Source: Latrodectus hesperus (Eukaryota; Arthropoda; Arachnida; Araneae; Theridiidae). From it: a stretch of DNA of 64,000 nucleotides. A program made the position numbers and the translations under genes. The notes under the pieces are model-generated. The model did no database searches and was not told the DNA's origin. It saw nothing but the letters and a program-made list of their open reading frames with translations. The DNA lies in contig CM075862.1 in the NCBI GenBank assembly GCA_037975125.1, positions 61,728,779 to 61,792,778 on the forward strand, in the 5' to 3' direction. Shown one piece after another: positions 1-21,000 of this stretch (position 1 is the first letter of the stretch; each line of letters opens with the position of its first letter).

Positions 1-2173
1 CATCAGAAACCTTATAACTGAGAGAACTTGACTTTCTAATACAAGTTAAAAAATTTTAAAATTCAAAATGCTGTGCCAAAATCATTGGCAGCTTGAAAAT
101 ATGTTTCTGCTATCTTGCATAATAGAAAATTTATTCCTTTAAAAATTGTTGAAACTTGTACTGAAATAATTTTAGATCTTATTCTAGTAGGAAAATCTGA
201 CTGAAGAATATCTGGGGAAATTTTAAATTTGAAGTCATGTACATATCCTAACATATTTGTAATGCATTTGTACAATATTCATAAATTCATCCTTGTTAAT
301 TCATTGTCAGTCTTAAAATCAAACAGATTTCTGTTATGTTCTGAATAAAATATAAACTAGATGTGCTTAAAGTTTATGAATTCATTAATTACAAACATAT
401 ATGGTCTTGTATTGGTATTTATAATGAAGAACGAAACAAATCTTTTAAGATTGGGCTTTCACATACCTGTAGTCTTTTTAATTGTTTAATTCACTGTTAT
501 TTGATTAGTCTAATAACTGTCCAATGTTGAACAATAAATATTCATTAAATATAGATGTTTTTATTTAATGTTATAAATAATTGCATTTTTACTTTTCATA
601 TACAATTTAACTCATAAACAAAATTAATTAGTAATAAGTAAAGTAAGTAAGTAAAATTAATTAGTAAATTTCAATTTTTAAAAAAGTGTTACAAAAAATG
701 ATTTGTAGGAAATCATGAATCAATGAGTTAAAAATATTGACATTTATTAATTTATAAATCCATATTACTGATTTTCAATAGAAGCATTGAACTTTATGGT
801 ACTTGACAACATTTTTTCCTAATTATTTTATTCCAGAAGAACTGTGGAGCCTTTGGACCTTTGTGTATCTTTTACTAAAATCAGTATTTTTTAAATTGTT
901 TTACCTACTAAAAAAGTTGGGATAATTTTGCTCTTTTAAACTTACTAGCAGCTCTATTTAATATATCTTAAGTTCAAATTGTGTACATTTGTTACTTACA
1001 TTTTTTTGATATATTTATTTCTGCTGATTCAATCCACAAAGTCATTCTCAATTCATTACTCTTTTTAGATATAAAATACATATGAAATTTAATTTGATTT
1101 GGAATTTTTTATTAAAAGAAAGAAAATAAGAGCTACTTTTATACTTTAATAGAAAGTCTTGTTTTCATTTTTTTACTTTTCTGGTCCTTCATCTTATTAT
1201 AAATTACTTTATGTAATCATTAGGTATATCTTTTTTTATTATTTCATTAGTTATGCACTGTATTGTAAAAAGTATTGTAAAAATTAAGCCATTTCAATAA
1301 TACGCTAAGCCATAAAACACATTACTTAAATAACCAAGGCTCTGTTAAAAAATTAAACTTTATTTTTTCTGTATCTGTAAGAGTAATTTTGTGTATTATT
1401 TTTCATTATTTTTTAAAAACTATAGTCTATCCTACATTATATTCAACAGTTTTTTAATTTTGAAAGAGTTCATAAAAATATGTGATCAAGATATAAGTTT
1501 TTGCTCAGGAAAAATTTGCATTTTGTAAGAATTTTTCACTTAGAACTTTTTAAACTCTTATTCTCAAATACTATATTTTGAATTTCCTCAATCTGTATTT
1601 TTTAACAGAAATGAGTGAAATACTTAATGAAGAGACAATATATAATATACATGGAGCTTTTTTTTAATAGTCACACTCATTTGTTTCTGTTCTAAACTAT
1701 TCTTTATTGTATTTGCTAAGATAAACATTATTAGATTAATAATATAACTCTATTTGATAACACAGAATATTTTCAATGTTCATTTGTATTATTAGGTGAA
1801 ATTATAATCAATATTGGTTTGTAAATAACCTTGGTTAATATATTTATAGTTTCAATAGTTGATTAAAATTCTTAGAAATGGCCAAAAAATTCCTTTAGAA
1901 ATTTTACCTTTTAATAAAACCTAATTTGGTTCCTATATTTTCTCCTTGATGAATGGATTTAATAATTTTATTTTAAAATATAATATTGTATAGTTAGTAC
2001 AGCTGATTTGGGGCATTTTAAAAAATAAAATTTTAACAATCGAATTATTTTTTAATCAAAAAATAGTGAAAACTTTAGTCATTAAATATAAATTGTATTA
2101 CAATATAAAATGTATAGAAGAAAAATATTCTATATCATTATAAATCATTATGTTCATTTTGAAAATGTTAAAT

Positions 2174-2264
<91 letters not shown>

Positions 2265-3145
2265 GAGTTTGTTTATTTAGTTTCTAATCTTTTAAGATTT
2301 TAATTCTTGTACTAAATTTTAACATTTTTTTGAGAAATTTCAATTTTAAATTGTTTAATGAAAATTTGTTATCTAGATGTAATTTTTATTTATAATTTAG
2401 TAATTTCATTTGAGACAACTTTTTAGAAAACTTAACTCATAAGTGTACCTCAAGCAACAATTAAAATTTGTATGCTATAGAATTGATATATTTCTATGAA
2501 GACAACATTTCTAGTTAAAACTTAATATTTTAAAATCACAATATGTTACCAAAGATTTTAAGTACAAAAAATTTTGATTTGTTGATTTTACTTTTTGTTA
2601 AAACTTGGAAAATATTATTATTTGAATTATTGTTATCAACATATTCATATAAAGTTTGTTTGTACAATTATATCATTATTTAATACTTTATTATACACAA
2701 TTTATGTTAATAAATTTTTTTGCTTATACTGCTCAAGTGAGAAATACAAAATTAAAATATGATCTTGGAATGTTAGAATCCTAAAAGAGATGATATGGGT
2801 TTAAGAAATTCCAATTTTCATACCAAGTGCTGCACAGTTATTTTGCCAATCTAAATTCTTTCACTTCACGCAATATCTGGTTTTTAAAATCCAAATTTTG
2901 CTCAATCGCAGGCAATTTTCAATTTTAAATATTGAAATTTCAAGTATTGTATTGCATTATATTTATATACTACAGAAATATTACAAAATTAAACATTAAA
3001 AACTTAATTTCCAACTTTTTACAAACATTTCATAAAACAAAACAAATTTAAATTAACTCTAAAAATCAATACTGCTATTCATACGTGTTCAATAAAATAT
3101 ACATTAGTTTTGTTAAGTATTTTCTTTTAATTAAAAGAATCCTTA
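1..3145. other. AT-rich intergenic DNA upstream of TMEM177
   Basis: No gene is supported here. The sequence is AT-rich with many stops in all frames. It holds one long (AT)n tract, listed separately, and a short direct duplication of AAAATTAATTAGTAA around 619-668. A 70-codon open stretch on the minus strand near 63-275 reads like protein but resembles nothing I recognise. Confidence 0.6.
2176..2261. repeat. (AT)n microsatellite, about 86 bp
   Basis: Uninterrupted alternating AT for about 86 bases. It is one of eight such tracts in the window, and each copy is self-complementary and likely to be length-polymorphic. Confidence 0.97.
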
Positions 3146-3340
3146 TCCATTGTGAGACAGTCCAGGTTGGGCCAAGGCCTGAACTAGATGTTTCCAATCA
3201 GCACTCCTAGCTGTTGAACTATTCCAATTCTTTTTTCTGGTGACCAGGCAGTCCTGTTCTATTGCATCTAGCCATCAAAGTTTACATATTCCTCAAATGA
3301 TCAACCCATTTGAGTTTGCTTATTTCAGTTTCAGTGAAAA
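3146..3340. mobile_element. degenerate interspersed-repeat fragment
   Basis: This block is clearly richer in G and C than its surroundings. It contains phrases such as GGGCCAAGGCCTGAAC and TGCATCTAGCCATC. The second recalls the 3'-terminal region of the reverse-transcriptase fossil at 13.8-15.2 kb, which has ATCCATCTAACCATCT. I infer an old non-LTR retrotransposon 3' fragment, but no open frame survives and the class is uncertain. Confidence 0.35.
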
Positions 3341-10073
<6,733 letters not shown>

Positions 10074-10601
10074 AAATTAAAAGTCAATACAGAAATGCTT
10101 AGCTTTTCTCACATAGTTTTCAGATACAATTTATGAAATTATTTCGATTTTTTGTTATTGTGAATATTCATTACATATTTTCAAACTCTAACTAAACAGT
10201 TTTAACTAAATTTAAATCTTGTAGTTATGTGAGAAATTTCATAATTTTTTGAAAATACTTTATAAATGTAGCACATTCAAATACATATTAATTTCTTTAA
10301 AACTAATGTTAAGAAACTTGTACTTTTTTAAAGGAAAATAAATAAAGCAGGAAACAACATTAATTTTTTCATGAAATGTTCACTAAATTTCGCATGAAAA
10401 ACATACTGTGCAAAAGGTTGTTTACTTTTTAATAAAATGGTGTTATATTTTCTGTTATTAAATGCCTAATTTCAACTGCAGTTTAGGTGAAGGGTTTTAT
10501 AAAATTTTTTTATTCATTTACTATCTTCAGCTTACTTTTCTTTGGTCTTCCTCAGTATTTAAATAAACTTTCCTTAAAAATTAATTTGTCCTTAAAGTTT
10601 T
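10074..10601 (+). promoter_or_regulatory. presumed promoter-proximal region of TMEM177
   Basis: This stretch lies between the foldback and the first transcribed-looking sequence. It carries no repeat I recognise. A TATA-like CATATAAG sits at about 10603-10610, just before the presumed first exon. The transcription start is not determined. Confidence 0.3.
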
Positions 10602-10602
10602 G

Positions 10603-10679
10603 CATATAAGAACAAAGGATTTCACCTACAAGAATTGGCTCAAGCTGATGGAAAGAATTATTGTGGAAGATCTAGAAAA
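10603..10679 (+). other. TMEM177: TMEM177 leader exon (5' boundary unknown)
   Basis: The sequence ends with a strong donor, GAAAA|GTAAGTT, at 10679/10680. It joins an acceptor TTTCTCTTTAG at 10805. Read in the frame of the TMEM177 start, it is open from 10585 and contains an in-frame ATG at 10648. That ATG would add 12 residues (MERIIVEDLEKE) before the start I prefer. I treat this exon as mainly 5' UTR because the downstream ATG lines up with the family's N-terminus. The extended start is a real alternative. Confidence 0.5.
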
Positions 10680-10805
10680 GTAAGTTGCTATTCAACTTTG
10701 ATATTAATTCTTCCTTGACTGAATTTGCTCTAAAATTGCAAAGTAACTAAAATATGTCTCTCAATGGAGAAAACGTCTATTAAAATTATTTTGGTTTCTC
10801 TTTAG

Positions 10806-10961
10806 GGAAATGGCAAAATTAATTTCATGGTTTTCTACAAATAAAGGTAAAATTTTTACTCGTTGCTGTGTTGGATTTGGTTCCACATCAGTATTTGCTT
10901 GGAATATTTTGACTCTTGGTCCTTGGCAGGAAAAGGTTAAGGAACTCTGTCAACTCTATGA
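10806..10961 (+). CDS. TMEM177: TMEM177 coding exon 1
   Basis: The acceptor TTTAG is at 10805, the start ATG at 10810 and the donor GA|GTAAGG at 10961. It encodes residues 1-50 plus two bases of codon 51. The N-terminus is basic and then hydrophobic (FTRCCVGFGSTSVFAW), fitting a mitochondrial membrane protein. Reading through the donor would hit TAA at once, so splicing is required. Confidence 0.88.
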
Positions 10962-11351
10962 GTAAGGCTGATTAAATTATATTTTATTTGTAACATATTA
11001 TAAACTTTTGTATAAATTGTTAGTGATTGACATAATGAAATTTATGAACTGTCAATTTATGAATGAATTTATGTAAATAGCATGTTGTAATGTAAATTTT
11101 TAACATGTTATTTACATTATACAAATTATATATATATGTATACATACATAGCTGTCAACTCTACTGATTTTATCGGAAAACCCCAGATTTTTCATCATTT
11201 CTCCCAATTTCCCGATAAAGTATGAAAATCTACTGATTTTTGGCAATTTCAGTGAAAAATATAAAAAGAGTCGAAATTTTGCCTGAAAAAAGCCTCTTGA
11301 CTTGTTTTAGGAGTTTAAATGGTCATCAGATGGCCCACTAATGCAATGATG

Positions 11352-11407
<56 letters not shown>

Positions 11408-11966
11408 TATATCATCCTTTAAATATGTACCTCTGAATTTCGAGTCAGCCGAGAAAGGATGATTGTGTAACCACTGGGCTGCCAAGATCTCTATGAGTTG
11501 TTAGTCGTTTAATTGATATGCAGAGCAGATATGTGGTGCTTTTTTTAAATGAGCAGTTCAATTAGGATAAATATTTCTAGTTATTAGTAATTTAATAAGG
11601 AAAATATTTCTGTCAAACAAAGTATTTCCCACTGAATTAAATTTATTTATGTTTTTATATAATTTTATAAATTTAATACTTATAAATTGCACTAGTATAG
11701 TAAAAATTGCTCTATAAAATAAATATCGGGACATAAACGTTGATGTTTATATATTTTACCTGTAGTATATTCTTTTATCTTTAATAGTTCCTTTATGAGG
11801 TTGATGAATATTTTATTAAAAAATTAACACAAAATATTTTTAACATAAATCATTCTCACAATGTATAATCTAAACAGTAAAATTATCTTTTTGCGATACT
11901 AAAGTTTTAAACATTCTGTTTCAAACAAAAATGTGTCTCCACTGATTTTTTTTTCTCAAGCTTGGC

Positions 11967-12024
<58 letters not shown>

Positions 12025-15000
12025 CATCTAACTGTTCTTTAAATTTAATAATTTTAGAATTCTTATGTTTTTATCTTATTATAAATAGTAGAATTAGTTT
12101 GCATTAGTTCATTTAATTTTTACCATTTAGTATAGTATATTTGTCAGTTTTGAAAGTTCATTTAAAGTCAAAATATAGTTATTTTTAAATAGTGATAATC
12201 GAAAAGATATTTTTCAAAGGAAATTAATTGTTTAGCTATTATAACTTTAGTAAAAATGTATTTAATTGTGATTGTAAACATTTTTTTTAATATGAACTAA
12301 AATACATGATTAAAAAATGAAATAAGACATGAAATTGACAGGAAATTTAAATCATTATTCCAATTTTAAATTGAAGATAAGAATTTTGTATTAACTTTTT
12401 TTTTAAAGGCATAGCTCTACTTTCATTTTGATTTTCATTGAAGTATTGTAGTATTTGTAATTAATTTGGATTATTTGAGCGCTATTGATGGCAATTAAAA
12501 AAACTATTCTTATTTTATTTATGGAAGAATCTTGAGGGATGTTGATTTTTGATATTATTTAAATAAATCATTAAACTCTTCTGAACTTTTTGAACTTCCT
12601 TTATACAAATTTCTTGCACATATTTTAATTTTTTCAGCAATTTCAAATGTCACAAATTTCTCAAAATATAATTTTTAATTGTGTAGTTTCATCAGGTATG
12701 AGTTTTCATTAGTGATTTTTTTTTGGTAGGTTTCCATAATTCTGGAAATATGTTTCTCTAGTACAAATTTGATTTTTATATCCTGAGCTTTCAATACTGG
12801 TCTATGTAATTTTTCTTGTCACCAAATTTATTTATTTTTCATTTAAAATACTAGCATTATTTTTGCTAAGTTCACTTTCTGCTTTTCCATACCAGTTTGT
12901 TTCTTGAAAGTACAACCCTTATTTTTGTGATGCTAATGCAATTGCAGCTTTAATAATTTTTTGATCTGGTTTTGCTGTATTCAAATCAAATTTTTAATAT
13001 GTTTGATTAAATTTTAATTGTTATTGATTGCATATGTGTGTCCCTTCGTCAAAAGGGGGCATCTCACAAATGTTTAAAAGTAACAAGTTTGGAAAATCAT
13101 GTTCATGATTCCATGTTGACATCCAGTAATAAAGAATATTTTCTATTGCTTTAAGTTGTTGTTGAGTAAGCCATGTTGTATCAGTAGTTAAATTAATTTG
13201 TTTCTTTAAATAATGACGATGAATTTTACTTTTAACTGAATTATTTTATTAATTTTATTAATTTACTGAATTATTTTATTAATTTTATTTTTCATTGCAA
13301 TTTAAACTTAATTTGTGCAGTGTAATTAATTTATTATGTCCATTTTAAATAAATTAAACATATTATTTTTTAATTATGTCTGTTTATTGATTCATGCTAT
13401 TAGTTTTAATCGTTCAGATTTTTTTTTCTTTTTTAATGAAATATATTTTTAGACACTTAAACTTACAGATAACATATCTTATGCTGCAATAAATATTTAA
13501 TAATTGTAACTCGGTTTATCACAACTCTTTGACAGTTAGCTTAATTGTAGGATTTGATGGTAGGTTTGCTGTTGACATATTAAACTTTTTTTTGGGAATA
13601 ACAAAATTTGTAATTGCATTAGTTTTATTTATTGTGGTAAACTTTTCAAACATACATAAATAAAATATATAATTTTTCTTTTTTGTAAAATGTAAACAAT
13701 TATTTTTAGAAACTCTCTATTTAGCTACACATAAAATTTGTCCTCACCTTCATCCAGCTGGTTTGTTTAAAATGCAGGTATATTTCTTCTTAGGCTAAGC
13801 TATGCAGCCTGTTACAGGTCAAAGCTGCTTCTCCTGGCTTCCGCCACCTAACCCTATCCCAAGCTACAGTCTTCCATCAGTTCATTCCTAACAATTTAAG
13901 GACTTTTTCAAATCCATCTAACCATCTATTGGGGGTCTTCCATTTTGGCATTTTCACTCTATTGAAAAAGTTTTTTTTGGAGGGAGGGGAGAAATAATCA
14001 TATCTATAAATATGGCCTTGCCATCTAGTACAGGAAGCCTTTACTATTTTTATGATGTGGGGATTATTATATGTATTTTTTTATAGATTTCATGGTTATA
14101 TAAAATTCTTGTGTTATTTTCTTTTAGTGGTCCAAAGATTTTTCTCAAAATTTTTCTTTCATAATTCAGTAGTAGATCCTCTTGTGTCATGTTAAGCACC
14201 CATCATTCAGATCCATAAAGGCCACAGGTCTTATCAAGATTTTATATAGATTTATTTTGCTTTTTATTCTGATTAATTTAGATTTGAGTTGACTTCTATG
14301 TCCACAGAAACATCTGTTGCCATACATAACTAGTTTATTTAAATTTTAATATTTTTGTTACTTGAGATTATATTGTATATTTAAATTGTTTAAGAGTCTC
14401 AAGTGTATTATTGGCTATCTTTAGAAGAGAAAAATCTATTGGTCTATTTGTTACTATCATAAATTTTGTTTTATCTTAATTGATTGTCAGGGCTATCTTT
14501 TCAGCTGCCTTTTCAAGCAAGACAAATGCCTTGACAATAGCCTGCTTTGAATATCCAATGATGTCAATATCATCAGCAAAAGTTAATAATTTAATTGTTT
14601 TTTTGTAATATGGTCCCACTTGTATTAAGTTTGGAATCTCATACAACCTTTTCCAGAGCCAGATTAAACTACCAATATAAAAGTGAGTCTCCCTGTTACA
14701 GACCTCCCTCAATATAGAAAGACTGAGAAAAAAGACAATTAATAAAAAAGACAATTAATTTGACACTTAATATTTCTAAGTGTATCCCTGTGAGGTTTAT
14801 CAGTTTCTTTGGGATGTTAAATTTAAACATAGTTTTATGGAGTCTTCCTTATTGATACTGTCATATGCAGCTTTAAAATCAATGAACTTGTGGTAGGCGT
14901 CTAAGTTAAATTCCCTTGTGTGTTCCAAGATTTGTCTGATAGTGTATATTTGACCAGCTGTTGTTTTTCTCCTGTGGAAACCACATTGGTAATTCTCAAT

Positions 15001-18000
15001 AACTTTAGAAGTGTATCTAAGCAATATTTTATATAAGAGGGTGAACAAGATTTTATATGCTGTATTTAAATGAGTAATTTCTTTGTAATTACAATATTCT
15101 GGCTTGTCTCCTTTTTTTATGAATAAGACAAGTGGAATCTTCTTCCCTCTCAGTAGGCATTTGTTCCTCTGGGATATATTTATTACTGAGAATAATATTT
15201 TCTCTCAATAATAATCTGGAGTCAAGCCTTTTCTAAATGAGAAAAGAAGTTAGAAATATATATCCAAAATAAATAACTAGGTTGATATAATATTACTTTT
15301 AAAGCATAGGTGTTGTTTTTGTCTGTTTTTTCTGGATAGAAAAAGCCAAAAAAAAGGAAATTACATATAAAAAATTGCATAAAACATTAAAACTTTACTT
15401 AGTAGTATATAAAAATTTTTTTTGTAAATTAATTTTCATTAATTTATTTTAATTAATTTTTTCTAGAAATGTTAATGCTTATATCACATGATAAGTTATG
15501 CTTCTTTTGGATGATATAATTTGGTTGATCTATCAATTCAATTGGTCAAGTAATTTATAATTGTGTTCTGAATCTATTGTGGTTTTTCTAAACCAGAAAA
15601 ACTTTCTTACTTAGAAACACATAAAATCAACTTATTTTTTTCTCAATAAATTTAATATGATGTTAGAGTTTGGAGGAATAGGAGTTCTAGTTTATGTTTT
15701 TTGGTACAAGGAGAAACCAAAAAAGGTTTCACTCTTGCTCCAAATTGGGAAACAGGGTTTGTTAACTATATGTATAACTATTTAGAAGTAAGGATAAATT
15801 CCTTAGTTATTTCTGCATTTCACAATCATCCTTTGGAAAGCTTCTTGTCCTGCTTTAAAAGCCTGGAATAAAAAACCTGCTTGTGAGATGAAAATTATTG
15901 ATGTGTAATTTTAACTATTGTATTTCTGTGAATATAGGCTATACCTAAACTTTTGACAAAAAATTATAACAAAAATTTTTTAATATTAGTTGCATTTTTA
16001 AATTTATGAGGAAATTCAATTTGTCATATGCTATTTCAGCAGTGTTTATAGTATTCACCGGCACACAAAAGAAATAAAAACTGAAAGAAGAAGTCTGTGA
16101 TTTAGTAATTTTTCTGAAAGCAATGCAAGTACATTATAGTTTTTGGCTATATATGTAAATTATCCATTTTATGTTAGTAGAAGGCAGTTCAATAGAAACA
16201 ATATAATGAACCACTTCAGCGCCAGAATGCTCCTATTTACATTTGCATCAGAGGTATACTATTGAATTTTGGGTGCTTGATTTTACTATCATAAGGATTT
16301 ATCATAAAAATATTTTGATTGATTAAAAAGAGATATTATTGCCAGTTAATACAGTTCAATGATATAACTTAAATTTTGTTTAAATTGTAAGGAAGGCTTT
16401 GCAGCTGTGATAAAATTTATAGTTTTGTTAGATTATTCTGAAAATAGGAAAGGTTTCTCTCTTCTTTATTATTATTATTATTATTTTGACTGAGATTAAT
16501 GAAATGATTATAAGTTGTAGGGTGTGTCTTAAGTCTTCGAAGAGAAAAAGCAATTTATTTTGTGTAATATATTTATTATATTAAAAAAGAAAGAAAAAAA
16601 CTTACAAAATTAACTTAAATGGATCTAACTTTTCTAATTTTATTTATTTCTATTTTCAATTTATTTTATTCTGTCTGTGATGAGCTACTGAACAATTGAT
16701 TTAAATCAATAAATGTTAACAAAATTATTTGGAGTTGATAATTTTTTTAAAATGTGGAATATATGCTTTGAAATTAACACCATCAATTTGTATCCATGCC
16801 ATTTCAATCTTTGAAGTTCCAATTGGCAGGGAGTATTTTAGTTGAAATATTATGTTAGTAATACTTTTATTCTGTGTTATCATTTTTGTCATCTCAGTTT
16901 TGTTTAAGAATATGGGATTTAACAAATTGCTTTTAGAAATTAATATTTCCCATTAATTAATATAAAGGAGCCATGTAAACAAATTATATAACTATAAAAA
17001 TACACATAATTATTTCCAATATTTTAATAAGTAATTAAAGAATATTTAATTAAATTTTTTTATTTTAGCTATAGATTCATTTTATGCTTTTAATCATTAT
17101 TTTAAAAGCATAAAATAAATCTATAAAAACATTCATATTAGTTTTTAAAAATATTTATTGGTAACATTATTCAAAACTGATTAAAATATAGATACATTTA
17201 CCTTTGGTCAAAAATAATAGGTAAAGTAATATTTATAATGTGTAAATATCAGTACATCTTAGAAAAATTTAGTGTGATTCCATGAAATTTTTGGAATTAA
17301 TTTCTTGAGAATTCGTATAAATTTTGTAATATAAAAGAAAATTTAAATATTTCTAATGTCAAGGTATATGATAATATAAAAACAATAAACTAGAAGAAGA
17401 ATGAAAAGGAAATGTCATTGCCCCATATGCAGATGGGTAGCTCAATAACTCAGTTTCCGAAATGCCTCAAATTGCTTTACATTGTTGTAGATGGTCTGTC
17501 TTGAAAACCTCGATTTCAACCAAAATTGATAAAACATTTTTATTCTTTAGTTAAATACGAAATTTAATTAGCTTTCCAAAACAGATTTGTTTTTCTCGCT
17601 ACATTAGATTCCGAGATATTAAGGATTTTGTAAAGATTAAGAAACTGGAAGTGGATATTTAAAGCAACAGAAGTGGGCATTTAAAGGGTCAGAATGATAT
17701 TAAAAACTAGTTTAAACAATGTTTAATTTTTGAATATAAGTTTAATAAGCTATTAAAGGATACATCAAGTTATTACTTTTTCGGTAATTGTTTGGTAGCA
17801 TAGTTTCTTTACATGAAGTGGAAGCATGTAACTGTTGTTTACATCAGAATTTTTTCTTTGCTAGTGCTTTATATGAATGTCAAAGCGGTTTATCTTATGG
17901 TTTTTTGAAGTTTTTATATTATTGTAGCTTTACTTTAGTATTATCTATTAATTATCGAATAATATTTGATAATGGGACATTAAAAAAATTGAAGGTTTCC

Positions 18001-21000
18001 ATGTAAACATAAGTTCAAAGGAAACAGAAACAGATACACAGATACATGTCTTAGAAAGGACAGCAATGAAAATAAGGCTGATAAAGCTATTCCAACGGCA
18101 AGTGAATCTAAACTAAAAAGTGTCTCGCCAGCAGTGGAATTTTCTGAAAATGAACAAAGAAATATAATCTTTGTGATTTAAATATACTAAATAATGTGCA
18201 ATTTCTTTTTTATGTTGCCCCATGTGTTTTGTTAGCAGCATTAGTCTTGTGGAAGAATCTGTGTTTGGTTTAGCATCAAATGAGACACTGAAATGCAAAA
18301 ATTGTAATTATTTGAAATCATTTTGCACAGCTGCTAACTGCATAACATTGATATTGTATTTATTTTTGGTTGGATGAGGATATTCTTCAGCAAAAAAATT
18401 TTATTCAGATATGAATATAAATATCCCAAGCAAAACAGCCTTCAGGTGCTTAGAGAAAAAACTAGCATGTGCAGCAGAAAATGCTGCAAATGAAGTAATG
18501 AATGAATTGTCAAGTGTGATATATCAGTTGATGGTTCATGGGAATGAAGAGGCCACTCTTCTTTGAATGGATGTATAGCAGTTATCTCTTTTGACAGTGA
18601 TAAAGTGTTAGACATTGAAATAATGTCAAAAGTGTGCAGGTTGTGTAAAAAAGATGATGGGGAAAATCATGTGTGTGAAAAATATTAAGGGACATCAGGT
18701 GCAATGGAACCTATTGTGTTTATCGTATCTTTGAACGTTCGTTGCATCTGAGGAAACTACAGCATGGCAATTTTTCAGTAATGGTGACTCAAAGGGATAT
18801 GAAACCATTAAAGATATGTACAGCAAAAATACTGTCACAAAGTATGAGTGTATAGGCTATATACAGAAATGCATTGACTCGAGGCTTCGAAAATAAAAAA
18901 CAAAACATCTTGGGGGTCAGGGAAAATTAACTGACATTTATTCTCATCGACAAATTACAGAATTACTATGGAATTGCTATTTGAAGTAATGTTAATGACT
19001 TGCAGGGTATTCTGACTGCAGTATTAGCTCCATTTTTTTCACTGTTGTTCAAGTTCGAAACTAACAATGCATGGCCAATGCCTAGTTTGTTGGGAGAGTT
19101 GGTGTAATTTTGAGAGCTGCCCCAAATGGAAACATATAGTGATAAGTCCAAAGGACTCCCACAACATGTGATAAATGCTGTTAAGCCAATTTATATGAAA
19201 TTCTGCGACCAAATATTACTGTCCAAATATCTTCATGGAAAAACTCAAAATGCTTATTAGAGTTTCAATTGTATTATTTGGAAATTTATCCCAAGAGAAT
19301 CTATTTGTTGAACTGCAAACCTTCAAATTGGGGGTGTATATGTCAGTAATTCAATTTAATTTGTTAAATTTTACAACATTATTGAGTGTTCTTACAGCAG
19401 TTGGAGTACATCCAGGTGAATACACGTGTGAAGGTTTTCACATTCTTTTCTGAAGCTTGAGGTCAATCACTGTCAACTAAAAAAATTGCCAGAAGAAGAA
19501 ATAGGCTCAAGAAAAAGAGAAAATTGGCTAAAAATGATCAAGAAGAGGGTATCAGCTATAAATGTAGGGAATTTTAATCAGAAATTATGATATTTTCTTA
19601 TAAAGACACAATACTTTAATCTTTAAATGCAATTTTCTCAGAACTGGTTTTTGCTTATAATTTGCTCGCTTTAAAAATGATAACTCAAAATATTTTCATA
19701 ATATCACTATGAAATTTGATAAGCTTATTCTGTATATTGTTTTCTTGAGAATGTACTAAAAGAATTTTAATGACTTAAGTATTTCCCAAATTAAGGCTTG
19801 TTATTCGAATAATAGCTTAGAAAATTAGGCCAAAATTTCAGTATATATATTCAACCGGCCCTAATTTTTTTATTTTTAAACAAAAACTTAAAATTTTAGT
19901 ACATGCTCTAGATAACAATCTATAGATTATTTGGTATTAATTTTTTTCAAAAATGATTAATAGTTTTTAATGTAGAATTTTTTAAGTTTTTTAAAAAAAT
20001 ACTTAAAATTATATACATATTTTACTTTTTTGAAAAATAATATTGACATATATCAAATATTATTAGATCAATATTAATGTTTTCTAAAACTAAATAAGAA
20101 AAAATGGTTACAATATATATATAGCAGTGTATTTCAAAAAAATTGCATTGAACATGTTCGGATACCTTAGTGAACAGGTTGGGCTTGGCAGAACAACTAT
20201 ACAAAATAAGTGAACCCTTAAGCAGTCATGACCAACATTCAGCCAAAAAGTCGTAGCAGCTGTGGGCGGGGCCAGTCAGAAATGCTGTTAATAATATTCA
20301 AGCAGATCTTTGTGGAATTTCTACTAATTAAGTTCTCAAGGACATTAAGGGTTGAGATGTTTCTAACAATATATTTAAGAATTGAAAACAAAATCACACT
20401 TTTAATCCTCTGTGAAACCATTAACTTTTTTTAGCTAAGAGGTTGGCTTGCTCATTTCTATCTATACCACAATGACCAGACATCTGCTAAAAGGTAACAT
20501 GCATCTCTTTCCTCATGAGATTTTGTAGGAAAGTTCAGCATTGTAATACTTCCAAAGATGTTGAAGGAGCATCAAAGGCAATAACTTGAATAGCCTTTGA
20601 ATCAGATTATATCACAACCACCAAAAAGGCCAAATCTGTAATAAAAAGTTGCTGCAGAATTATTTTTATAGCAGTTATCTCACCATCACATGTAGTTCCA
20701 GGTGGCTCGATAGAAATATATAATAATAAGAAGTCACAGAATACACTCCCACCAGCATTCAGTGATTCATCTGAGTAAGATCCATTGGTATAACTCTGAG
20801 GCAGCCATGTTTCAAATATCAAACTTCTAGCATCATGTATCACAGAACACAAAATTCAGGATATTATTTTTAGTCTGAGCAATAAAGTTCCATACTATCA
20901 TTTAGTGTTATAAAATCACAGGATCTTGTAGGTTCCACTAAGTTTTGTGTGTCATCATCCAGCTTAAAGATAAGTTGCTATTTGAGAATTTTCTGAGTAA

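Larger units (their letters stand above)
11149..11971. repeat. possible non-autonomous DNA element with imperfect inverted ends
   Basis: The left end reads AGCTGTCAACTCTACTGATTTT. The right end, reverse-complemented, reads ACCTGCCAAGCTTGAG and then runs on to AAATCAGTGG. Both ends abut AT-repeat DNA. The interior repeats the motif ACTGATTTT several times and is richer in G and C than the intron. No coding frame is present. The inverted ends match only imperfectly, so the boundaries and the class are tentative. Confidence 0.35.
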
